Shown piece after piece: positions 17,663-25,595 of a stretch of 64,000 bases of DNA. Position 1 is the first letter of the stretch; each line of letters opens with the position of its first letter. The notes beneath the pieces were generated by a model. The model did not search any database. It saw only the letters and a program-made list of their open reading frames with translations, and was not told where the DNA came from. The position numbers were made by a program, and so were the translations under genes. The DNA is from Oceanobacillus salinisoli (lineage in GTDB: Bacteria > Bacillota > Bacilli > Bacillales > Amphibacillaceae), in the NCBI RefSeq assembly GCF_009733865.1, contig NZ_WOFB01000002.1, positions 186,001 to 250,000 of the forward strand, read 5' to 3'.

Positions 17663-18411
17663 TTATTCCCTTGCTTCAAAGTTCACTTCATTCAGTCCGC
17701 TAATTTCAATTATTTGCCCATCCTCCAGGTTAATGGTTACTTTTGGAACCCCGAAATCACCGGAGGCATCCAATATCTCGTTTACTGTAGGAATTCCAAC
17801 GCATTATAAACAAAGAGATTCCCGCTTCCGCTTGGTGTTGTCACATCATATCTGCTAGCTTCTATGTCCAAACCAACTTCCCATGTACCGGTGGAAAGGG
17901 TATTCGATAGTTCCGTTTCAGCTGGTGTGAAGGTTACCGCGTTAATTCCGGATATTTCTATTTCCTGTCCGTCTTCAATTTCTGTTGTAACACTAGTTAC
18001 ACCAAACTCACCAGATGGATCCAGAATTTCGTTTACGGTAGGTATATCTCCATCATATACAAATAGATTGCCGTTGCTGTCCCCGGTAATGACATATCGA
18101 CCTGCAGGGATATCTGTTCCTACTGCGAACGTACCCGCGTTAAGTGTCGTTTCAGTGGCAGATGCATTGTCCCGGGTTCTTGTTTCCGGTTCAGGTTCCT
18201 CTTCTTCCACTTCCTCTGTTTCTTCCCCTTCTTCAGGCTCTTCTTCCGTTTCTGGAAGTTCTTCTGTTGTATCTTCTACTGGTTCTGCAGTGTCAGTAGG
18301 TTCTTCTTCCTCTTCACCACTAGTAGCTATGATTATGATTAGAATGATGGCGAGTAGCCAAAACCACCATCTTTTATAAAATGGCTTTTTACGACGATGT
18401 CTCTCTGCCAT
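17663..18411 (-). pseudogene. Membrane-anchored acidic protein with two repeat domains, frameshifted in the second
   Basis: Begins MAERHRRKKPFYKR (ATG at 18411 after AAAGGAGG), then one membrane segment (about 17-32), then a Glu/Thr/Pro-rich linker, then a domain of about 78 residues: GTFAVGTDIPAGRYVITGD, NLFVYDGDIPTVNEILD, IEDGQEIEISGINAV. A second copy follows (GTWEVGLDIEASRYDVT, GNLFVYN), but the frame stops at 17782. In the next frame the second domain continues exactly as expected (GIPTVNEILDASGDFGVPK, LEDGQIIEISGLNEV) to a stop at 17663. One lost base near 17797-17803 explains this. The intact protein would be about 250 residues; the truncated form about 209. Function unknown; the domain would sit outside the membrane. 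Confidence 0.75.
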
Positions 18412-18498
18412 TTTCATAACCTCCTTTAAATAAATACTTAGTCATTTTATTTTTCCTTGATAATCATAATTTTATCCCCCTAATATGAACTATAAGAT

Positions 18499-18541
18499 AA
18501 AAAAAAAAGCCCAAAGCCTTGATTCTGCGGCCTTGGACTTA
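18499..18541 (-). terminator. pepF terminator
   Basis: On the minus strand AAGTCCAAGGCC pairs with GGCTTTGGGCTT and a run of nine or more T follows. Directly after the pepF stop. Confidence 0.85.
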
Positions 18542-18546
18542 TTGGT

Positions 18547-20361
18547 TTATTTATAGCTATTTTCTAATTCATTGATCAGGGAACCAACATAATCAACTGC
18601 AATATGAATTGCATCAGCTTTCGACATATCGACACCAGCTTGTTTGATTAAATCCAGTGGTTTCCGTGTGCCACCCGATTTAAGGACATTTAGCCACTGA
18701 TCCGCTGCTGGTTTTCCATCTTCTTTAATCTTTTGTGCGACGGCAGTTGAAACCGTTAATCCAGCTGAATACGTATATGGATATAATCCCATGTAATAGT
18801 GCTGTTGTCGCATCCAGGTTAAGCCTGCACCACCGTCAAAGACAACATCATCACCCCAGAAGTTTTCCAATACTTCCTGCTTTTGTGCACATAGCAAATC
18901 AGCAGTTAAAGGTACTCCTTTTTCCGCCAAGTTATAAACACGGCGCTGGAATTCTCCTTCTAATAAATGAGTAACAAAGTTATGATAATAAGTTCCGAGC
19001 AATTGGGTAATTACCCATCGGCGCATCCTTTTATCATCATGTTTCTCTAATAAATGATCAGCAAGCAGTAACTCGTTTAAGGTAGAAGGTGCCTCGACAA
19101 AATACATCGATGGACGTGAATTAAATAGCGTTTGATTTTTTCCGGCAAGGTAGAAATGCCCAGCATGGCCCAATTCATGAGCTAAAACAAAAGCACCACG
19201 CATCGTATCTGTCCATGTTATAAGAATATAAGGATGGACACCATATGGACTGGAACAAAATGCACCATTCACTTTGCCCTTATTATTCGCTATGTCCACC
19301 CAGCGGTTAGACAGTCCTTTTTCCATGATGTCACTGTATTCTGGCCCCATAATTTGCACTGCATCGAGAATGGTTGACTTTGCCTCTTTGTACGTTATTT
19401 TCGGGTTAAATGACGGATCTAATGGAGCTTTTAAGTCACAATAACGCATTTCTTTAAGTCCTAATTGTTCTTTCTTTAGTCGGATGAATTTACGCATATG
19501 GGGAGCTAGTTCTTTTTGGATAATATCCAATTGATTATGGTACATCTCTTTTGATACTTGCTGGGAGGATAGCAGCATATCGGTAACTGATTCGTAATTA
19601 CGGAGCCGGGACAATGTTACCTGTTTGGAAACTTCTGTTGCGTACGTTGCAGCAAATGTGTTTTTATATTGATTTAAAGTATTGGTAAAAGACTGATATG
19701 CTTTTCCTCTAATGTCTGCATCTGGTGATAATTCATAACGATCTTCAAATAATGGAGCAGACATTGGCAATTCTTCCTCTGTTTCCGTTTTAATCGAATC
19801 AAAGGTCATATCAGAAACTTTCGCCCGCTGGTATATCAAATATGGTGCCTGATGAACTTGTTGTAATGCAGCTAGTGTTTCCTCGACTTCAGGGGAGAGG
19901 GTATGCAATTTTTTCTCCGTTAGGTCCTGAAACATCTTGCTGTAGACTTGTAGATTTGGCTCATCTTTCAAAAATGAGTCAATCGTTTCCTCTGACAGAG
20001 TTAACAGTTCTGACTGGAAAAAAGAAAGCTTTGCTCCAATCTCCGCAAATAATGAAGATACCTTGGCGGAATCCCGCTGATTTTCTGGATTAGATCCGTC
20101 AGCACTGGAACGAAGATTTGCATATGTAGCAACTCTAACAAGTTTTTCCTGGTAGGTTTCTCTGGAAATAATGGCTTCTAATAATATTTTCGCACTTTCC
20201 TTTAGTTTCCCTTTGTATTTAGTTACATTGTCGATATCTTTTTGCAGGGCAGTTAATTCCTCTTTCCAAGCCTGAAGAGATGGAAATAAATCGGTTAGTT
20301 CCCATTTCTGTTCTTCAGAAATTTCACTTCTGTGAAGGGGGGCTGTAGCAGATGTATTCAT
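18547..20361 (-). CDS. pepF: PepF, oligoendopeptidase F (M3 family)
   Basis: 604 residues. The zinc site is HELGHAGHFYLAG (HExxH), with a downstream glutamate in EAPSTLNELLLADHL as third ligand. A cytoplasmic endopeptidase that cuts short peptides; in B. subtilis excess YjbG/PepF interferes with sporulation signalling peptides. The start ATG at 20361 follows GGAGAGGAG. Monocistronic, with its own terminator. Confidence 0.92.
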   Translation of the reverse strand: MNTSATAPLHRSEISEEQKWELTDLFPSLQAWKEELTALQKDIDNVTKYKGKLKESAKILLEAIISRETYQEKLVRVATYANLRSSADGSNPENQRDSAKVSSLFAEIGAKLSFFQSELLTLSEETIDSFLKDEPNLQVYSKMFQDLTEKKLHTLSPEVEETLAALQQVHQAPYLIYQRAKVSDMTFDSIKTETEEELPMSAPLFEDRYELSPDADIRGKAYQSFTNTLNQYKNTFAATYATEVSKQVTLSRLRNYESVTDMLLSSQQVSKEMYHNQLDIIQKELAPHMRKFIRLKKEQLGLKEMRYCDLKAPLDPSFNPKITYKEAKSTILDAVQIMGPEYSDIMEKGLSNRWVDIANNKGKVNGAFCSSPYGVHPYILITWTDTMRGAFVLAHELGHAGHFYLAGKNQTLFNSRPSMYFVEAPSTLNELLLADHLLEKHDDKRMRRWVITQLLGTYYHNFVTHLLEGEFQRRVYNLAEKGVPLTADLLCAQKQEVLENFWGDDVVFDGGAGLTWMRQQHYYMGLYPYTYSAGLTVSTAVAQKIKEDGKPAADQWLNVLKSGGTRKPLDLIKQAGVDMSKADAIHIAVDYVGSLINELENSYK

Positions 20362-20605
20362 TGTATTCTCCTCTCCAAATATTTCGATAATCTAAGTAAT
20401 TATATTATATAAATAAGCAGAAAGACAGAGTTTAGTGATATTGATATGTTGGAAACTAATAGTGCTTAACCATAACTAAACAAAAAAATACAACTACCAA
20501 GGCAGCTGCATGTTTGTTCAATATTTTTAAATAAGAAGGTGGATTTGATTGTTACATGGTAATTTCTGTTATAATGATTGTTGTATAACAAAGATTTTAT
20601 CCTTT

Positions 20606-20734
20606 TTATCTAGCTGGATGATCGCATTCATCACAAATATTACCGTAGCAATCGGCTTTCTCATGGATTTCTCCACCGCATTGCGTACACTTCTTTTTCG
20701 GTAAGCTTTTAAAGAATTCAAGGATGTTGACCAT
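20606..20734 (-). CDS. YhfH-like small zinc-ribbon protein (42 aa)
   Basis: A 42-codon frame starting MVNILEFFKSLPKKK, with a ribosome site GAGGGGGAAAC before the ATG at 20734. Four cysteines occur as CTQCGGEIHEKADC and CDEC, a probable zinc-binding arrangement. B. subtilis YhfH has the same EFF-x-LP-x-KKC opening and lies in the same neighbourhood next to yhfI. A longer frame covering the same bases (20569-20751) has no such features and is a shadow. Function unknown. Confidence 0.75.
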   Translation of the reverse strand: MVNILEFFKSLPKKKCTQCGGEIHEKADCYGNICDECDHPAR

Positions 20735-20837
20735 GTTTGTTTCCCCCTCATAAGTTAATGTACTTTTATTGTATTACAACAGCATTTGTTATGTCAATGC
20801 TGTTTTATAACATTTTTTTTGAAAAGGAGTGATTTTT

Positions 20838-21581
20838 TTGAAATTTACTGTAATTGGTTTTTGGGGAGGCTATCCAGCTATGGATGGTGCAACCTCTTCG
20901 TATTTGTTGGAAAAAGATAATTTCTCGCTATGGATAGATGTAGGGAGTGGTTCGTTATCGAAGCTACAAAAGTATAAGCATGTTTCCGAGCTGGATGCTG
21001 TTCTTGTTTCTCACTATCATCATGATCATATAGCCGATATTGGTGTATTACAATACGCCCGACTGATTGAATATTATGTAACAGGAAATGATACTATTTT
21101 ACCAATTTACGGACACACAGAGGATAGGGAAGGGTTTCAGTCGCTTACCCATACCTATACAAAAGGAATTGCGTATCATCCAAATGAAACATTGCAGATA
21201 GGTCCATTTTCGATTACTTTCCTGAAAACCAATCATCCTGTTCCATGTTATGGAATGCGGATTACAGATGGTCAATCGGTTATCGTTTACTCGGCAGATT
21301 CAAGTTACCAGGAAGAATGGGGGACGTTTGCTGAGGATGCTGACTTGTTCATTAGCGATTGTAACTATTATGCTGGACAAGATGGGTCAAAGGCAGGACA
21401 TATGAATAGTGAAGAGGCAGGGAAAATTGCGGCACAAGCAAATGTGAAACAGTTATTATTGTCCCATTTACCCCAATACGGGGACAGAAAAAAATTGGTA
21501 GAAGAAGCAAAACAACAGTATGATGGTCGTGTTCAATTAGCCAAAGAAGGATTTGTCTGGGATGGGGCATTAGAAGGATAA
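20838..21581 (+). CDS. Metallo-beta-lactamase-fold hydrolase (YhfI-like)
   Basis: 247 residues with the metal motif SHYHHDHIADI, then NHPVPCYGMRI, VYSADSSYQEEW and a late LLSHLPQYG histidine. It resembles RNase Z-type or phosphodiesterase MBL proteins such as B. subtilis YhfI. TTG start at 20838 after AAAAGGAG; the GTG at 20829 is inside that site. Divergent from the YhfH-like gene. Substrate unknown. Confidence 0.85.
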   Translation: MKFTVIGFWGGYPAMDGATSSYLLEKDNFSLWIDVGSGSLSKLQKYKHVSELDAVLVSHYHHDHIADIGVLQYARLIEYYVTGNDTILPIYGHTEDREGFQSLTHTYTKGIAYHPNETLQIGPFSITFLKTNHPVPCYGMRITDGQSVIVYSADSSYQEEWGTFAEDADLFISDCNYYAGQDGSKAGHMNSEEAGKIAAQANVKQLLLSHLPQYGDRKKLVEEAKQQYDGRVQLAKEGFVWDGALEG

Positions 21582-21813
21582 TTCGAAAGCGTTTCTCTTT
21601 GAATTCATTTTCTTTTGGATTAAACTAATAATGAAAGGCTGTCTTAATTTGTTGTTTCTGACAAAAAATTAATGTACTGTGACATCATTTTACGGGTAGT
21701 TGGTGCCTATACTCGCATCGGAAATACATTAAGACTTCACCAAAGTTTGAGGGTTAAAAAGCAGCAAAGTTTATAAAAGAGTCTTGTTAAACAATTAATA
21801 GGAGGTTTCTAAC

Positions 21814-22809
21814 ATGAAATTTATTGATAATAAAGGGATTACCGATCCAATGGTTAATTTGGCCATCGAAGAATATATTTTGGAAAATTTTGGTGAGAAA
21901 GATACATACTTGTTATTCTACATTAATAAACCATCGATAATTATTGGCAGAAATCAAAATACAATTGAAGAAATAAATACAGATTATGTGGATGAAAAAG
22001 GAATTAAGGTCGTTCGTCGTTTATCTGGTGGTGGAGCGGTTTACCATGATGAACAAAACTTAAACTTCAGCTTTATTACGAAAGACGATGGAGAAAGCTT
22101 CCAAAACTTTGCTAAGTTCCTGCAGCCAATTGTCGGCGTATTGAATAAATTAGGGGTACCAGCAGAAATGCAGGGACGTAATGATCTCGCTGTGGAAGGA
22201 AGAAAGATTTCCGGTAATGCCATGTTTTCAACAAAAGGCCGTATGTTCAGTCACGGCACATTAATGCTTGATTCAGAAGTAGAAGAACTCACTAAAGCAT
22301 TAAAAGTAAAAAAAGAAAAGATTGAATCCAAAGGAATTAAATCGATTCGCAGCCGTGTTGCTACCATTTCTGAATTCCTTAATGAAAAAATCACCATGGA
22401 AGAGTTTAAAGAAGCTATTCTAAAAAATATCTTTAACGTAGAAGATATAAAAGATGTTCCACAATATGAACTAACAGATGAAGATTGGGAAAATATTCAT
22501 AAAATATCTAAAAACAGATATCAAAAATGGGAATGGAACTATGGCAAATCTCCATCTTATAATGTTCAGGAGTCTCATAAATTCCCATCAGGTTTAGTGG
22601 ATATTCGTTTGGATGTTCAAAAAGGTGTCATTGAGAATTGCAAGATTTATGGCGACTTCTTCGGCATAGGTGATGTAAAAGAACTGGAGGAGACACTAAT
22701 TGGAGTTCGTCATGACCGTCAAGCAATTGAAGAAGCACTAAAGGATGTGGAAGTTCCACATTATTTAGGAAAAATTTCAAAGGAAGATTTTATTAATCTT
22801 TTTTATTAA
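21814..22809 (+). CDS. lplJ: LplJ, lipoate-protein ligase
   Basis: 331 residues, ATG after AGGAGG. The conserved lipoate ligase motif RRLSGGGAVYHDEQNLNFSF lies at about residues 69-88, followed by GRNDLAVEGRKISGNA and the C-terminal accessory domain. It attaches salvaged lipoate to the E2 and GcvH proteins. B. subtilis lplJ (yhfJ) follows yhfI, as here. Confidence 0.93.
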   Translation: MKFIDNKGITDPMVNLAIEEYILENFGEKDTYLLFYINKPSIIIGRNQNTIEEINTDYVDEKGIKVVRRLSGGGAVYHDEQNLNFSFITKDDGESFQNFAKFLQPIVGVLNKLGVPAEMQGRNDLAVEGRKISGNAMFSTKGRMFSHGTLMLDSEVEELTKALKVKKEKIESKGIKSIRSRVATISEFLNEKITMEEFKEAILKNIFNVEDIKDVPQYELTDEDWENIHKISKNRYQKWEWNYGKSPSYNVQESHKFPSGLVDIRLDVQKGVIENCKIYGDFFGIGDVKELEETLIGVRHDRQAIEEALKDVEVPHYLGKISKEDFINLFY

Positions 22810-22923
22810 GCAAGTTCAAATAGCGAAATAAGGTCCCTTCGAAAATATCATTTTAGAGGAATTGCCGATAGGGGAAATTTCCGCAGAGATTTGCGTCATT
22901 TAATAAGCCAATAACCCAAAAAT

Positions 22924-22957
22924 GCTTTAGAGAATAACAAACTCTAAAGCTTTTTTT
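22924..22957 (+). terminator. Terminator downstream of lplJ
   Basis: GCTTTAGAG pairs perfectly with CTCTAAAGC and seven T follow. It lies about 115 bp after the lplJ stop and before a 45-codon frame. Confidence 0.85.
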
Positions 22958-23009
22958 AGTATGGATTTCATCATATTTAGGCAAAATAAGGACTAGGAGC
23001 TGATAAAGA

Positions 23010-23147
23010 ATGGAGAAAAAGAATAATCCCGAACTGGATACATTTACGATTTTAAATCCGGATTTTACGGTTGAAAATCAGGATTTAAACGTGAAAAGTG
23101 GAGCAGATAACCCGGAAGAACTCAAGTCGGAATCGATGGTACAGTAA
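23010..23147 (+). CDS. Small acidic hypothetical protein (45 aa)
   Basis: An open frame MEKKNNPELDTFTILNPDF... ending ...ESMVQ, with AGGAGC 11 nt before the ATG. It is hydrophilic with no cysteines, signal or membrane segment, and contains a repeated NPDFTVENQDL-type pattern. It lies alone between the lplJ terminator and comK. I do not recognise a family. Ribosome site and composition favour a real gene, but conservation cannot be seen here. Confidence 0.45.
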   Translation: MEKKNNPELDTFTILNPDFTVENQDLNVKSGADNPEELKSESMVQ

Positions 23148-23166
23148 TAGGGGATATTTTTTTCGA

Positions 23167-23230
23167 AAAATTTAGTTTTTAACTATCTTTATTCGTCGAA
23201 ATTTGGTAAATTATAAATAAAGCTACTTTC
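23167..23230 (+). promoter_or_regulatory. Candidate ComK-binding AT-boxes upstream of comK
   Basis: 23167-23179 matches AAAA-N5-TTTT exactly (AAAATTTAGTTTT). 23218-23230 (TAAAGCTACTTTC) matches with two differences. ComK sites in B. subtilis are pairs of such boxes spaced 8, 18 or 31 bp apart; here the gap is 38 bp, so the fit is only partial. Autoregulation of comK is the known precedent. Confidence 0.35.
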
Positions 23231-23263
23231 TTTTCGTTTTCTAAAATCGAAAGGAAGGTTACC

Positions 23264-23797
23264 GTGATAGAAGAATTTAATACCCCGATTTTTGAAATAA
23301 GCCCACTTACATTGGCAATTATCGCAGAACATAATGAAAATGACGTAATTGTTACCCGCATTATTGAGGAAGATGAAGAATTTCTTGTGGATCAAACTCC
23401 ACAACAGGTTATCAATTTCGCATGTAAGTTTTTCGGATCGAGTCTAAAGGGCAGACAGGAGGGAACAAGGAATATATGTGGATTTTCCAGTAAAATTCCT
23501 ATTTCTATTGACCCTTCTAGTGGAATGTATTTTTTTCCTACAACCTCACCTAAAAATTCCAAATGTTCTTGGATTGCCCATTCGCATATCGGAAAATTAA
23601 GCAAGATGAGGAACCAAAAAACGAAAATCATTTTCAAGAATGGCAAGACGCTTACATTGGATGTGTCCTTTCGAACGATGCTAAATCAATTACAGCGAAC
23701 GGCACAGTTCCGCTTTTTACTTGATAAGCGTCTCAGGTTTTTGCAACAGCAGAATCCTGAGATGATTGCAGAGCCCTCTCCATTAGATCCCGAATGA
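23264..23797 (+). CDS. comK: ComK, competence transcription factor
   Basis: 177 residues, GTG start after GGAAGG. The family core is visible: SSLKGRQEGTRNICGFSSKI, then IDPSSGMYFFPTTSPKNSKC, then WIAHSHI and FKNGKTLTLDVS. ComK activates DNA-uptake genes in B. subtilis; here it is somewhat shorter than the 192-residue B. subtilis protein, with a different C-terminal tail. Its last 65 bp overlap the 3' end of the convergent yhjD-like gene. Med, an activator of comK in B. subtilis, is at 53467 in this window. Confidence 0.9.
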   Translation: MIEEFNTPIFEISPLTLAIIAEHNENDVIVTRIIEEDEEFLVDQTPQQVINFACKFFGSSLKGRQEGTRNICGFSSKIPISIDPSSGMYFFPTTSPKNSKCSWIAHSHIGKLSKMRNQKTKIIFKNGKTLTLDVSFRTMLNQLQRTAQFRFLLDKRLRFLQQQNPEMIAEPSPLDPE

Positions 23798-24122
23798 CTT
23801 CTTCCACTTTTTTTCGAATGGCAGGATTAAAGTAATTACGTTTCTCTTCTCTACCTTGACAAAGGAACAGAAAAGAAGAAAATGAGTCATTTTTGTTTAA
23901 ATTTACAACCTGTATTTTCTTATCCTCCATCGTTTTCCGAAGTTTTCTGCGTTCCTTTCTTGCCAAGGAATCCATTCTCTTTACCAAATCAAGATAAGGT
24001 TCATTAATTTTAAATTGCCCATTCTGAATATGGACGATATCTTGGTGCAACACGACAATTGCCATGGAAAGAAACAGAAATCTTGTTGCTATCTGTAACT
24101 CATCATCTTTCAGATAACGCAT
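23733..24122 (-). CDS. YhjD-like hypothetical protein
   Basis: 129 residues, ATG at 24122 after GGAGGAG. The N-terminal half is moderately hydrophobic and helical (LQIATRFLFLSMAIVVLHQD); the rest is basic, with RKERRKLRKTMEDKK, and ends in a charged helix. Size and location next to a YhjE-like gene and comK match B. subtilis yhjD. Function unknown. It converges on comK with a 65-bp overlap, which allows antisense interaction between the two messages. Confidence 0.6.
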   Translation of the reverse strand: MRYLKDDELQIATRFLFLSMAIVVLHQDIVHIQNGQFKINEPYLDLVKRMDSLARKERRKLRKTMEDKKIQVVNLNKNDSFSSFLFLCQGREEKRNYFNPAIRKKVEEVIRDLMERALQSSQDSAVAKT

Positions 24123-24339
24123 GTAAACTCCTCCATATCACCAGGAACATTTGTTCTGTTTATTCTATTATATGATAAAGTGAAACGAAAATACAACATA
24201 AATCATAATTTTTTAGTAAAATGAAAGAAAGTAGCTTAATTAATCTTACAAGTACGCATGATGAAGCCTTATAAGATAAAATGGTATACACATAAGGATA
24301 AAAACAGAATTCGATACATAATGAGGAGTATAAAACTAC

Positions 24340-24993
24340 ATGTATATAATGAATATTACCTTTTCAAATTGGGAAACCATGCTTGAAAAAGAAGGAGTAG
24401 AAGATTTTATCCTGCAATTACTGGAACAATATGAAGGGTTGGGACCATTGCCAGGTTTTTTTCTGCCTTTTGTAGAAGCGTTCCTTCCTTTTTTACCTTT
24501 AATTGTCTTTGTATTAACGAATGCTGCTGCATATGGATTGCTTGAGGGATTTTTATTATCCTGGCTAGGTGCAAGTGTTGGTGCAATCACGGTGTTTATT
24601 ATTATTCGCCAGTTGCGGAGTCAAAAATGGGTGAGAAAAATCCGGAAAAATAAACAAGTAAGTGCCATTACTTCATGGGTTGATAAGCATGGGTTCGGGC
24701 CATTGTTTCTATTACTGGCTTTTCCATTTTCCCCGTCGTCTATTATTAATATTGTAGCTGGGTTATCTAAAGTCAGTATTCAGCAATTTACATTAGCAGT
24801 ACTGCTTGGGAAATCGGTCATGATTTTTTCCATTTCCTATGTTGGGACCAGCATTATGGAATTTGCAGAAAACCCATTAAAAACTATTATTGTATTCATT
24901 ATTATTGGGTTATTTTGGATGATAGGAAAAATCATTGAAAAAAGGCTACAGAAACGAGCAGAGCGGGAAGAGTCAAATGAAACAATAAAATAA
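24340..24993 (+). CDS. TVP38/TMEM64-family (VTT domain) membrane protein, YhjE-like
   Basis: 217 residues with about five hydrophobic segments and the family motif FGPLFLLLAFPFSPSSIINIVAGLSKV. Members of this DedA-related superfamily are thought to move lipids or support membrane energetics; no precise role can be given. Start at ATG 24340. In B. subtilis yhjE lies between yhjD and addB, as here. Confidence 0.85.
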   Translation: MYIMNITFSNWETMLEKEGVEDFILQLLEQYEGLGPLPGFFLPFVEAFLPFLPLIVFVLTNAAAYGLLEGFLLSWLGASVGAITVFIIIRQLRSQKWVRKIRKNKQVSAITSWVDKHGFGPLFLLLAFPFSPSSIINIVAGLSKVSIQQFTLAVLLGKSVMIFSISYVGTSIMEFAENPLKTIIVFIIIGLFWMIGKIIEKRLQKRAEREESNETIK

Positions 24994-25019
24994 AAAGTAA
25001 AAACACATGATTCTAAGAT

Positions 25020-25560
25020 ACGTGAAAAAAGCTGCATAAAAATCGGTATTTGTTTTTAATTAGATCTCTTATTTTGAACCCAAAATAACGTAGACTCCTC
25101 GAAAATAAAAACCGATTTACTTCGTGCGATGTAGAGCTGCAGACCGCGTTCCTTGTCCTGTGGGAATAGCACGTTCCAGACTTGAGCAGCGAGGGTACTA
25201 CTTGAGTAATCTTCTTTGTTCCCTTGCGCCGAGGAATTCTACTATGAAGCTTTACTGTAAGAATTGAGGCGCATCGGTTTTCCTTGAAGAGGCTTTAGGT
25301 CTTGCCCACGAACCGTAAGTATTCTGTCGGAGCGATTGCACGCACGCTATCATCATTAGAACAAGCGAGAGCCACTCTAAGAAGCTTCATTAGTTCGCAG
25401 TTTATATATTTAGTGACAAAAATTTTAGTTTCATTTTCTCACCTCGATAACTGAACTAGTTACTATATCAGCGCCTCTATCTTTGGTAAAATAGAAAAGA
25501 TAGAGGCTCTATTTAATGGAGAGCCGAACGAATAAAGTAATCAATAAAGTATGTTGATAG
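25020..25560 (-). repeat. Degenerate mosaic repeat (inverted copy) between yhjE-like and addB
   Basis: No gene is seen in this 600-bp gap. Read on the minus strand, 25310-25400 matches the elements at 35213 and 41549 (CTCGCTTGTTCTAATGATGA, then the AGAATACTTACGG segment). 25085-25175 matches the element at about 50660-50745 (CGTGCGATGTA, GTCCTGTGG). It is a decayed, rearranged copy. The last 100 bp before addB are AT-rich and probably hold its promoter. Confidence 0.65.
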
Positions 25561-25595
25561 ATAAAAAGTTTTACCATACGAATGGAGGATGAACC

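Noticed and set aside
17864-18379. 171-codon plus-strand frame rich in serine and valine
   Set aside because: It is the antisense of the Glu/Thr-rich stalk and repeat domain of the anchored protein and has no start signals.
20569-20751. 60-codon minus-strand frame
   Set aside because: It is a shadow of the 42-codon YhfH-like gene, which has the ribosome site and the cysteine pattern.
21583-21600. Possible CcpA (cre) site at CGAAAGCGTTTCTC
   Set aside because: Too many mismatches to the cre pattern, and it follows rather than precedes a gene.
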